A DNA stretch of 64,000 nt from assembly GCA_025517485.1 (NCBI GenBank), contig JAOPKB010000001.1, forward strand, positions 372,001 to 436,000, in the 5' to 3' direction. A model generated the notes under the pieces. The model saw only the letters and a program-made list of their open reading frames with translations, was not told where the DNA came from and did not search any database. Positions 8,940 through 16,941 of the stretch are shown in pieces. Each line of letters opens with the position of its first letter. The first letter of the stretch is position 1. The DNA is from Natronoglomus mannanivorans (GTDB lineage Archaea > Halobacteriota > Halobacteria > Halobacteriales > Natrialbaceae). A program made the position numbers and the translations under genes.

Positions 8940-11552
8940 GTGGGCGATAGGATGCTCCCGGAACGCATCGACGTCGACCGGACGCTGCCCGACGAGGGGG
9001 CGATCAGACACGCACTCGAGGAGTTCGCGGTCCGTGAGGTCGGACCCAATGCAGCGGTGACTCGTCTCCATCGCGTGTTCTACCCGGTATTTCGAGTGAC
9101 GATTACCTACGAGGACCAGCGGCGACTTCCCTGGGGGGCCAGCAGTGAACGCGTGCCGATTTTGCTCGACGGACTCTGGGCGAACAATCACGGGTCGCTC
9201 CAGCAGTATCGCGACGGCGTCACCGAACTCGAGCCCGTCTCGACCGTGGGCTACGACTTCGGACGTGGCCGGGAGGGGCTGGGTCGAACGGTGTTGCTCG
9301 ACTTTCAGGTGACTAACGATCGAGCGGCCTCGCTGGTTCCCGACCGACTCGCCGACGTTCGCGAGTCCGACCGATTCGACGAGTCGGACTCGACGACCGA
9401 ATCCTTCCGCAACCGGCTGTTCGAGACGTTGGACCTGCCGACTGACCTCGATCCCGCCGCCGTCGAATCGGTGGCTGACGTGACGCGGTGTTACCTGCCG
9501 TTCTGGGTCGCCGAAGTCGAACGGCCCGACGAACGAGACCTCATCGGCGTCGTCCGAGAGCAGGCGGAAGCGAGAGACGGATCCGCGAGTCACGGCTGGC
9601 TCGCGTCGTTCGTCCGCGAGGACACCAGTCGGCTCGCCACCTACGCCCACGCGTCGATCCAGCAGTGGGTAAACGTCTCCGAGTCGGCCGTCAGGGCGGA
9701 CGGCACCGATAGAACGACTGCCGGCGGATCGGCGCGACCGGAGAGTGCCACAACGGAGTCACGATCGGCCGACTCGTCGAGTTCTCCTCCCTCCACCGCA
9801 GCGTCCTCCAGCGGACCAATCCAGCCCGAGGGCGTCGACCTCGAGGCAGGGACGCTCGTCGATCCAAGTCCGGACCGGTCGTTCGCAGACGTCGGCGGCA
9901 TGGCCGACCTCGAGTCCCGATTCCGACGGTCGGTGATCGGCCCCGTCGAACGGCCCGCCGAATACGAGGCCTACGGTCTCGATCCCGTCTCCGGCGTCTT
10001 GCTATACGGCCCGCCCGGCTGTGGGAAGACCTACATCGCCGGCGCCGTCGCTGGCGAACTCGAGTACGCCTTTCTCGAGGCTTCTCCAGCCGACCTGGCG
10101 AGCAAGTACATGGGAAAACCCGCCGAGAACGTTCAGGAACTCTTCGAGATCGCGCGTGCGAACCGGCCGTGCGTACTCTTTCTCGACGAGATAGACGCGC
10201 TGGCGGGTGCACGAGAGAACGACAGCAGCACCAGCGAACGCCAGATGGTCAACCAGTTGCTGACCGAACTCGAGAACGTCGGCGACGAGTTGCTGGTGCT
10301 CGCGGCGACGAACCTGATCGACGACGTCGACGACGCCATCCTCCGGACGGGCCGGTTCGACGAGCGTATCGAAGTTCCGCCACCGGACGCCGCCGCTCGC
10401 CGCGAAATCCTCGACATTCACCTCGAGGGTCGACCGCTCGCCACCGACCTCGACCTCGAGTCACTCGTCGACGCGTCGGCGGGCTACGCGTCCTCGGACC
10501 TCGAGTACGTCGCAGCGGAAGCTGCCCGTCGTGCGTTGCGTGCGGGTGACCGTATCTCCACGAGCCACTTGAGCGATGCGCTGGCCGACACCGACTCGAG
10601 TGTTCCCGACTGGGGTGGAGCCGCTATCGGTGGCGGGAAGACGATCACTCAACCCGACGGCGTCGACCTGAACGCACGGTCGCTGGTGACCGCCGACGTC
10701 AATCGTTCTTTCGACGACGTCGGGGGAATGGACGGGCTGAAATCGCGATTGCGCGAGACTGTCATCGAGCCACTCGAGCACGCCGACCGGTACGCGGAGT
10801 ACGGCCTCTCGACGACCAACGGCGTCGTGCTACACGGTCCGCCCGGTTGCGGGAAAACCTACGTCGCGGGCGCACTGGCCGGCGAACTCGAGTACGCCTT
10901 CCTCGACGTCTCGCCGGCGGATCTGACGAGCAAGTGGATGGGCAAGCCGGCACAGAACGTCGCGGATCTGTTCGAGATCGCCCGCGCGAACGCGCCGATC
11001 GTCTGCTTTCTCGACGAGATCGACGCCATCGCCGCCGGGCGATCGGGGTCGGGGTCGGGGTCGGGCGGCACCCAGAATCAGAGCCAGCGACAGATGGTCA
11101 ACCAGCTGCTGGCCGAACTCGAGAGCCTGCCGGCGGACGTCGTCGTTCTCGCCGCGACGAACCTGCTCACGGACGTCGACGACGCCGTCGTTCGGTCTGG
11201 CCGGTTCGACGAGCGTCTCGAGGTCGGACCGCCGGACGCTGCCGCCCGCCGCGAGATCCTCGCGGTTCATCTCGCAGACCGGCCGGTCGCCGATGGGATC
11301 GAGTGGACGACTGTCGTCGAACACACCGCGGGCTACGCAGCCAGCGACCTCGCGTTGCTCGCGGACAACGCCGCCCGCCGCGCAATGAGCGCCGGCGACC
11401 GAGTGCGCGAGCGACATCTCCTCGAAGCGATTGCGGAGACGGCCTCGAGTATCGACGGCTGGGGACGGGGAGTCGATCAGGTGCGTGAGGAAAGCGGACG
11501 GACTCGAGGCCGCGGCCGACGTCAGCAGTCGCGGGCGGCCTGGTACGACTGA
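8940..11552 (+). CDS. Tandem AAA ATPase (CDC48/p97-like) with novel N-terminal region
   Basis: This 870-residue protein has two AAA modules. Module 1 has Walker A GPPGCGKT (357-364), Walker B VLFLDEIDAL and arginine-finger region RTGRFDERIEV. Module 2 has GPPGCGKT (633-640), Walker B VCFLDEIDAI and RSGRFDERLEV. Each is preceded by the CDC48-type DVGGM box. The N-terminal about 290 residues do not look like the CDC48 N-domain; they contain TRLHRVFYPVFRVTITYED and an acidic Ser/Thr-rich linker. AAA proteins of this type unfold or remodel proteins using ATP. A Gly-Ser linker in module 2 is encoded by GGGGTC repeats. The GTG at 8940 or ATG at 8952 may be the start. It converges on the acidic phasin-like gene, 26 bases away. 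Confidence 0.88.
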   Translation: MGDRMLPERIDVDRTLPDEGAIRHALEEFAVREVGPNAAVTRLHRVFYPVFRVTITYEDQRRLPWGASSERVPILLDGLWANNHGSLQQYRDGVTELEPVSTVGYDFGRGREGLGRTVLLDFQVTNDRAASLVPDRLADVRESDRFDESDSTTESFRNRLFETLDLPTDLDPAAVESVADVTRCYLPFWVAEVERPDERDLIGVVREQAEARDGSASHGWLASFVREDTSRLATYAHASIQQWVNVSESAVRADGTDRTTAGGSARPESATTESRSADSSSSPPSTAASSSGPIQPEGVDLEAGTLVDPSPDRSFADVGGMADLESRFRRSVIGPVERPAEYEAYGLDPVSGVLLYGPPGCGKTYIAGAVAGELEYAFLEASPADLASKYMGKPAENVQELFEIARANRPCVLFLDEIDALAGARENDSSTSERQMVNQLLTELENVGDELLVLAATNLIDDVDDAILRTGRFDERIEVPPPDAAARREILDIHLEGRPLATDLDLESLVDASAGYASSDLEYVAAEAARRALRAGDRISTSHLSDALADTDSSVPDWGGAAIGGGKTITQPDGVDLNARSLVTADVNRSFDDVGGMDGLKSRLRETVIEPLEHADRYAEYGLSTTNGVVLHGPPGCGKTYVAGALAGELEYAFLDVSPADLTSKWMGKPAQNVADLFEIARANAPIVCFLDEIDAIAAGRSGSGSGSGGTQNQSQRQMVNQLLAELESLPADVVVLAATNLLTDVDDAVVRSGRFDERLEVGPPDAAARREILAVHLADRPVADGIEWTTVVEHTAGYAASDLALLADNAARRAMSAGDRVRERHLLEAIAETASSIDGWGRGVDQVREESGRTRGRGRRQQSRAAWYD
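11044..11066 (+). repeat. GGGGTC-type tandem repeat (possible G-quadruplex)
   Basis: Four G-runs separated by TC lie within the second AAA module and encode a short Gly-Ser linker. The spacing could allow a four-stranded G structure on the coding strand. The peptide interrupts the region after the Walker B motif, where length variation is usually tolerated. Confidence 0.45.
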
Positions 11553-11578
11553 GTGAGACGCCGACAGCACGGCCCGGT

Positions 11579-13750
11579 TCAGATCTCGGCCTGTTCGATC
11601 CAGCTTTCGGCGCGTTTCTCGGTTACGTCCGCGGCGTCAGCGACGGTTTCGGCGTCGGCCCGAGCGAGGTCCTCGAGAGACGTGATACTCGCCGTCTCGA
11701 GTCGTTCGCGATACATCGAGTCGAGTCCGTCGACGTGTTCGAGTCGGCCCGCGTCGGCGGACAACTCCTGCTGGATTCGGTCGACTCGGTCGAGTTGTTT
11801 CTCGAGGAGCGCTGTGGTCCGTTCGTGTTGCCGGTCGACCTGTTCGTCGAGACGGTCCTGAAGCTCTCGGACTCGATCGAGGTGGTCCTGGAGTTGCTGC
11901 GTGGTCTGCTCGGCGTCGGACCGGTCACTGGACGACCCACGATCGCTCGCTGCATCCATCGTCGCAGCGACGGTCTCGACGTAGCTCGTGGTCGCCGTCT
12001 GGAAGACCTCGAGACTCCGGCGCTGAATTCTGGCCTGCCCCTCGAGCGTCGTCTGTACGATCCGTTGGTTCGTGTCCAAACCTCGTTGGACCACCTGCTG
12101 CCCCTGCTCGATCGCAGTCCGCTGGGCGGCGAACGTGGCTGCGACGGGCGAGGCTGCGTGTCCGGGGATTCGGTCGCGCTCCTGATCCGTCGTTTCACTC
12201 TCGGCGGTCACGGCACCCTCGACGTCCGCCCCTCTCCGTGCCGTCCCTTCACTGGCCAGACGCACCGTTTCCGTTCCGGGATCGATCTCCGGTCCGATCC
12301 GTCGGGCACTGGTCTCGAGTCCCAGTTCGGCGTCGGTTCGGCCTTCCTCGAGGGTCTCCGGATCGATGACCCTCGCCGAACCGTCGTCCGGTTCCTCGGT
12401 CGAGTCCTCGAGCGACTCGACGTCGGCGCCAGGATTCAGTTCGTCGGCCGAATCGATCGTTTCGCTTGCGGGAGCCGGACCCGGGTCCGGCTCTGGTTCC
12501 GTATCCGTCTCCGCCGGTGCAGTCTCGTTCCAGGATTCGGTCTCGCCTGCCTCCTCGAGCGAGTCGACGTCGATCCCCTGACTCACCTCGTCAGCCGGAC
12601 TTCGCTCGGCGGCCGCGTTTGGCTCCGTTTCCCTTTCGTCGCCATCCTCGGTCGCGCCTTCCGTCTCCGTTCGACTCGCTTCCTCGAGCGAGTCGGCGTC
12701 GATACCCGGAGTCAGGTCGTCGGCAGCGTCGGGATCGCTCTCGTCGGCCGTGGGCCCTCCGACCGCGTCGTCAGCCGGCGAGCCAGCGGCGCCCTCCGTG
12801 AGGTCCGTGTCGTCCATCACCGCTTCGATGTCCATCGATTCGGTTTCACTCGGTTCCTCGGGGGAGGCCGTCTCGCCGGGCGTAGTCAGTGGCTCGTCCT
12901 CGCTTCGTTCGCCCTCCTCGTCAGTCCCAGCAGTCTCGTCGGCGGAAGTCGGTGCTTCGGCGGTGCCCGCCTCAGTCGTCTCCGATTCCAGTTCTCGGTC
13001 GGACGTCGCGGATGAATCTGGATCTGACTTCGGCTCTGATTCCGATTCCAACTCCGCTCCCGGCTCTGACTCCGGTCCCAGTTCCGCTCCCGGCTCTGAC
13101 TCCGGTCCCAGTTCCGCTCCCAGCTCTGACTCCGGTCCCAGTTCCGCTCCCAGCTCTGACTCCGGCCCCGGCTCCGCTCCCAGCTCTGACTCCGGCCCCG
13201 GCTCCGGCTCGAGCTCACCAGTTCCGTCCATCCCCTCGACGACCCTCGTCTCGTCGACCGGTTCTCCGCTCGGCTCTGACTCCCACTCGGCCTCTGTACC
13301 CCTCTCTCCCGGGTCCGAACGCTCCGATTCCCCGGGACGTCCCAGCGGAGTCTCGGCAGTCGAGTCTCGGGCCGCGCCACTGTCGGCCTCGAGTCCCGTC
13401 TCGGCTCCGAGGTCGTCCGGCCCTCCCACGTCGACGCCGTAATCGTGCTGGTTCTCCGGTTCCGACTCCGACCTCTCGATACCGGGCGCGTCCGGTTCGT
13501 CCCGCGTCGATTCGTCCGCCTCGAGCCGGATCACCTCGTCTGAAACCTCACCAACTGCATCCTCGTGGATAACGACCGTGTCCTCGTGGGCTCGCTCCCA
13601 CCCGAGTGCGGCCCTGATCGAATCCATCACACCAGCGCTGGGTTCGACGCGAGCGGTATCTCCCTCGACTGCCGTGACGGTCCCGATCACCGCTCCGTTC
13701 GCGTTTTCGACTCGCTTCTCGAGGTCGTCGTCGGTAAACGGTGGTGTCAT
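11579..13750 (-). CDS. Acidic PRC-barrel/phasin-like/helix-hairpin-helix protein
   Basis: This 723-residue protein has four visible parts. Residues 1-80 resemble a PRC-barrel (GAVIGTVTAVEGDTARVEPS, then a second strand set). Residues about 80-520 are a Glu/Asp/Ser/Thr-rich linker with a 10-residue tandem repeat of GPESELGAEL type and recurring SLEEA motifs (DADSLEEASRTET, DVDSLEEAGETE). Residues about 535-610 form amphipathic helices (AAQRTAIEQGQQVVQRGLD, FQTATTSYVETVAATM) like haloarchaeal phasin-like proteins. The last 45 residues are a helix-hairpin-helix unit (ITSLEDLARADAETVADAADV). It lies downstream of the patatin-like gene on the same strand and converges with the AAA ATPase gene. Binding to a granule or membrane surface is inferred, not shown. 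Confidence 0.75.
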   Translation of the reverse strand: MTPPFTDDDLEKRVENANGAVIGTVTAVEGDTARVEPSAGVMDSIRAALGWERAHEDTVVIHEDAVGEVSDEVIRLEADESTRDEPDAPGIERSESEPENQHDYGVDVGGPDDLGAETGLEADSGAARDSTAETPLGRPGESERSDPGERGTEAEWESEPSGEPVDETRVVEGMDGTGELEPEPGPESELGAEPGPESELGAELGPESELGAELGPESEPGAELGPESEPGAELESESEPKSDPDSSATSDRELESETTEAGTAEAPTSADETAGTDEEGERSEDEPLTTPGETASPEEPSETESMDIEAVMDDTDLTEGAAGSPADDAVGGPTADESDPDAADDLTPGIDADSLEEASRTETEGATEDGDERETEPNAAAERSPADEVSQGIDVDSLEEAGETESWNETAPAETDTEPEPDPGPAPASETIDSADELNPGADVESLEDSTEEPDDGSARVIDPETLEEGRTDAELGLETSARRIGPEIDPGTETVRLASEGTARRGADVEGAVTAESETTDQERDRIPGHAASPVAATFAAQRTAIEQGQQVVQRGLDTNQRIVQTTLEGQARIQRRSLEVFQTATTSYVETVAATMDAASDRGSSSDRSDAEQTTQQLQDHLDRVRELQDRLDEQVDRQHERTTALLEKQLDRVDRIQQELSADAGRLEHVDGLDSMYRERLETASITSLEDLARADAETVADAADVTEKRAESWIEQAEI
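13051..13200 (-). repeat. Five 30-bp tandem repeats inside the acidic phasin-like gene
   Basis: Five consecutive 30-base units (13051-13080 through 13171-13200), with scattered changes, encode a 10-residue unit of GPESELGAEL/GPESEPGAEL type. The units are in frame, so copy number can change by slippage or recombination without breaking the gene. A partial sixth unit follows. Confidence 0.85.
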
Positions 13751-13919
13751 AGGAGGTCAACACTCCTGTGGGACAAGCCACCACTGCCTGCAACCGTCGG
13801 CCGGCTCCCGACTCGAGTATCGGACGTCCGATTCACGGACTGTCGGGCCTGCCAGAGCCAGGGATCCACCGACGGAGCCGTCTACGACGTGAGTAGACGG
13901 CAGTTGGGCTGGGGTCCGA
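13751..13919. other. Spacer between patatin-like and acidic genes
   Basis: The 169-base gap upstream of the acidic gene contains no clear gene. The two minus-strand genes may still share a transcript, but the gap leaves room for a separate promoter. Confidence 0.3.
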
Positions 13920-14918
13920 CTACGCCCGACCGCTGAGAAAGCGTTCGGCGCGCCGCTGTCCTCGCTGCATCAACCTGTCGATGAATTCCGGATCGCGGTC
14001 GAGTTTCGTCGGCGCGGAGAGGTCGCTTCCCAGGTCGATGAACTCGACGTCGACCGGCTTGTACTGTGCCGGAAGGCTCCCCTGCTTGATCAGGTCGTTG
14101 ACCTGCTCGATGAAGTAGACCTCCTGAAACAGCGAGAGGTTACCCGCCAGCTCGTTTCGCCGGTTCGTGATGTCTTCCATCGACTCCGGAACCGCCTCAC
14201 GGCGTTTGGGATTGATCTGGACGATCCAGATCTCGTCGGGTTTCTCCCTCGCCCGCTGTGGCACCGTCAGAAAGTTGCGGATCGGCGGGTTCTGCGAGAA
14301 GAGGCCGTCCCAGTACCAGTGGCCGTCGATCCCCACCGCTTCGAACAGCGTCGGAATCGCTGCCGACGCGAGGACCGTCTCCGCGGTGACCTCCTCGTCG
14401 CGAAAGGTTTCGAACTCGCCTTCGGTCACGTCCGCCGCTCCCAGGATCAGATCAACCGACGCGTCGGCGGCGAGTTCGGGAACGCGTTCGAACTCGACGT
14501 GGGCCTCGAGCGTGTCGAGAAACTGATCGCGTCCGAGCCTCGTGTACGGGAGTTCGTAGGGACTGAACAGCGGTAACGGGCCGCCACGTGCGGCGAACTG
14601 TGCGAGTGCGACGAGCCCCGAGTTAGTGATTCGATCGAACGGCGATCGAGCCGAGAAGTCACGCCAGATCGCCTCGAGCGTCGCGACGGCACGGTCGGTC
14701 CCGCTGGAGACCAGGCCGTACCAGGCGGCGGTCGCACAGACAGCCCCACCGGACGTGCCGCTCAGTCCGACGAGTTCGTAGGGGCCACAGTCACTGTCAC
14801 TGTCACACTCCTGAAGCAGTCGTTTGAGTACGCCCGCGGTGAACGCGGTGTGGCTGCCACCTCCCTGGCAGGCGATCGCGACCTGTGTGGTGCCGTCGGT
14901 ATCGACGCCGTTTCCCAT
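13920..14918 (-). CDS. Patatin-like phospholipase / possible PHA depolymerase
   Basis: This 332-residue protein is a patatin-family serine hydrolase. It has the glycine-rich oxyanion loop (ACQGGGSHTAFTAGVLKRLL, residues 16-35), nucleophile Ser56 in GLSGTSGG, and dyad Asp204 in DGLFSQNPP. These enzymes cleave acyl esters of lipids. The haloarchaeal PHA depolymerase PhaZh1 of Haloferax mediterranei is a patatin-like protein of similar style, so polyester granule turnover is an alternative. No phaC or phaE gene is visible. The downstream acidic phasin-like gene makes a granule or membrane surface role worth considering. There is no signal peptide, so it acts in the cytoplasm or at the inner membrane face. 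Confidence 0.85.
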   Translation of the reverse strand: MGNGVDTDGTTQVAIACQGGGSHTAFTAGVLKRLLQECDSDSDCGPYELVGLSGTSGGAVCATAAWYGLVSSGTDRAVATLEAIWRDFSARSPFDRITNSGLVALAQFAARGGPLPLFSPYELPYTRLGRDQFLDTLEAHVEFERVPELAADASVDLILGAADVTEGEFETFRDEEVTAETVLASAAIPTLFEAVGIDGHWYWDGLFSQNPPIRNFLTVPQRAREKPDEIWIVQINPKRREAVPESMEDITNRRNELAGNLSLFQEVYFIEQVNDLIKQGSLPAQYKPVDVEFIDLGSDLSAPTKLDRDPEFIDRLMQRGQRRAERFLSGRA

Positions 14919-15107
14919 GGGGGGACGTCAACGAATCTCGGCTTAGTAGTGGGGGACCGGATTCCGAGACGGATACGACCACGTTCCGAAGCGCTCGTCG
15001 GTGTGTGTTCTAGAGAAGAGGTTCTCGTCCTGGACCGGCCGGGACGGACGGAGACGAAGCGTCGTCTCCATCTCCACTGTCGTTGTCGTCGTCGGCCCTG
15101 TCGTCCG

Positions 15108-15689
15108 TCAATCGCTAATGAACTTGTTGTCCCGCCAGTTGACTCCGGACTGACCCGACTTGCGGTCTCGCGGTCCCTCGACGACCTCGACGTCGGCGGG
15201 TCGGGGCTCACCGTCGACGATACGGGTCGCCTCGAGATCGCCGTCGTGTTCGGAAATCGCGGTCAGGGTTCCCTTCTCGGCCTGCTCTGCGATCCCACAG
15301 AGAACGAGGAACATCTGGTACTGCAACAGCGAATTCTGGAGGACGGTCTCGCGGTCGCCTTTGAACGCGGCGAACTCGACGAGTTCGGATTCGATCTCCT
15401 CCTCTTCCTCTTCGTCCCACCGGAAGGAGTTACGGCGCTCTTCGGGGTCTTCTTCGTAGACGCGAACTTCCGTGACACTCGCCTTGAGCTGGGCCGTCGG
15501 CGTGTACTTGCTGACGGACTGATCTTCGGCGACTGCTTTCAGAATGAGCGTATTGTTTCGTCGAGTGATCTCCACGTCGGCGACGCCCTCTGGTAACGGA
15601 GCGTCGTCGAAGTGTTCGCGGAGTTCTTCGAGCGGCAGTTCGAGTGTCGAGTGGAGTCGATAAACGTGTCTGGAATCCTCTGTTGACAT
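15108..15689 (-). CDS. Conserved haloarchaeal protein (DUF7110-like)
   Basis: This 193-residue protein starts MSTEDSRHVYRLHSTLELP and contains a beta-rich first half (VADVEITRRNNTLILKAVA), an acidic patch (EEEEEEIESELVEFAAF) and a helical middle (NSLLQYQMFLVLCGIAEQAE). It ends with a charged tail. I believe it matches a haloarchaea-specific domain of unknown function (DUF7110), from memory. The ATG at 15689 was chosen because the frame upstream is a continuation lacking protein-like sequence. A CTTATATGAC element at 15741-15750 is AT-rich but rather far upstream. No function can be given. Confidence 0.7.
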   Translation of the reverse strand: MSTEDSRHVYRLHSTLELPLEELREHFDDAPLPEGVADVEITRRNNTLILKAVAEDQSVSKYTPTAQLKASVTEVRVYEEDPEERRNSFRWDEEEEEEIESELVEFAAFKGDRETVLQNSLLQYQMFLVLCGIAEQAEKGTLTAISEHDGDLEATRIVDGEPRPADVEVVEGPRDRKSGQSGVNWRDNKFISD

Positions 15690-15808
15690 GGTGGGGAGGT
15701 GTGCAGCGATAGTCTCTCGATTCTCTCTACGCACGCGTGGCTTATATGACCTGCTGTTAAATTCCGCACGAAACTGTTTGTACGCTTTTGGCTTTCCGGT
15801 CGATCGGC

Positions 15809-16153
15809 CTATTCGCCGGCAAGCGTTTCCGACAGTTCTCCGCGTTCGTCGAGTTCGGCCAGCACGTCCGAACCGCCGACGAACTCGCCCTCGACGAACG
15901 TCTGGGGAATCGTCTCCCAGCCACTGTGTTCCGAGAGTGCGTTTCGGTACTCTTCGAGGGATTCGAGGGTGTCGACGGTCTCGTACTCGTCGCGGTGTTT
16001 GCCGATCAACTCGAGGGCACGCTGGGAGTAGCCACACTGGGGCATGATTTCGGTCCCCTTCATGAAGAGGACGACGTCGTTCTCGTCGATGGCGGTTTCG
16101 ACACGTTCGTCGACGTCTTCCTGCTCGAGGCCGCGGTCCGGTTGGAATGTCAT
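15809..16153 (-). CDS. Monothiol glutaredoxin family protein
   Basis: This 114-residue protein is a Grx4-type monothiol glutaredoxin. It has the diagnostic MKGT...MPQCGYSQRA segment (residues 31-45) with the single active cysteine Cys40 in CGYS, the WETIPQTFVEGEFVGGSDVL segment for glutathione or thiol binding, and a C-terminal helix. In other organisms such proteins carry or transfer iron-sulfur clusters; haloarchaea use gamma-glutamylcysteine rather than glutathione, so the thiol partner is likely different. It is co-oriented with its neighbours, with gaps of about 120-140 bases. Confidence 0.9.
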   Translation of the reverse strand: MTFQPDRGLEQEDVDERVETAIDENDVVLFMKGTEIMPQCGYSQRALELIGKHRDEYETVDTLESLEEYRNALSEHSGWETIPQTFVEGEFVGGSDVLAELDERGELSETLAGE

Positions 16154-16293
16154 GGGTCCACGTAGGGAACTGTGCCGGATAGACCTTGCGTCCGTGGCCG
16201 GCGCGAGCGCTGGTCAGTGTCGGTGTCAGTTCCAATGGCGATGTCGGCCGAACGGACGAAAACGAGTGTGAACCGACGACGGAATCCGCGCCG

Positions 16294-16941
16294 TTACTCG
16301 TCTTTCCCGACGCTGATGACCTGTAACAGCGAGTAGACGGGAACGCCGTCGAGTTCTTCGACGCCCTGTTTGTCCGCGAGGACGATACAGGCCAGCGGTT
16401 CGCCGCCTTCGGCACGGATCGCGTCGATCGTCTCCTGCATCGTCGTTCCGCTCGTGATCGTGTCGTCGACGATGTAGCACTCTCGGTCCCGGATCCCGGC
16501 GAAGTTCCGGGAGAACGTCCCGCCGAGATCCTCGATATCGCCTTCCTCCCACTGGTGCTTCGCGGGCGTGTAGGTTCCGAGGTCGGTTCCGAGCTCGCGC
16601 GCGATGAGCGTGGCGATCGGCGCACCCGCTTTCTCGATGCCGATGGTGAGGTCGACGTCCTCGCCGTGTTTGGCGAGCAGGTCGGCCATCGCCTCGGCGA
16701 TCGATCCCATCCGCTTGCTGTCGCGGCCGATGGCCGACCAGTCGACGTGGATGTCCTGTGGGCTGCTCGCGCTGGTAGTCGTCGTGGATCGACTCGTCGC
16801 CTGCGGGGCCGCACCGCTGCGCTCGACCAGCCAGCTCGCGGTTTCCCGGGAGACGTTCAGTTCGTCTGCGATCTCGCCTTTCGAGAGACCGCGCTCTGCG
16901 AGTTCGGCCGCGCTCTCGATGAGGTCGTCGACGTTTTTCAT
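16294..16941 (-). CDS. gfcR: Sugar-metabolism transcriptional regulator GfcR (PyrE-like)
   Basis: This 215-residue protein joins an N-terminal helix-turn-helix (LSKGEIADELNVSRETASWLV, residues 19-39) to a phosphoribosyltransferase domain with a PRPP loop CYIVDDTITSGTT (155-167). This layout is that of GfcR, a haloarchaeal activator of sugar-degradation genes characterised in Haloferax volcanii and formerly annotated as orotate phosphoribosyltransferase-like. The Ser/Thr linker at 47-60 separates the two domains. Its start codon overlaps the end of gdh by four bases, so the two are almost certainly one operon. That pairing puts the regulator directly with the first enzyme of the pathway it is known to control. 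Confidence 0.9.
   Translation of the reverse strand: MKNVDDLIESAAELAERGLSKGEIADELNVSRETASWLVERSGAAPQATSRSTTTTSASSPQDIHVDWSAIGRDSKRMGSIAEAMADLLAKHGEDVDLTIGIEKAGAPIATLIARELGTDLGTYTPAKHQWEEGDIEDLGGTFSRNFAGIRDRECYIVDDTITSGTTMQETIDAIRAEGGEPLACIVLADKQGVEELDGVPVYSLLQVISVGKDE

Noticed and set aside
13051-13200. Possible CRISPR array
   Set aside because: The 30-bp units are contiguous with no spacers and lie in frame in a coding gene; they are tandem protein repeats.
12750-13442. Plus-strand Ser/Pro-rich frames over the acidic phasin-like gene
   Set aside because: Shadow of GAG/GAC/TCC codons and the 30-bp repeats. The minus-strand frame has real domains at both ends.
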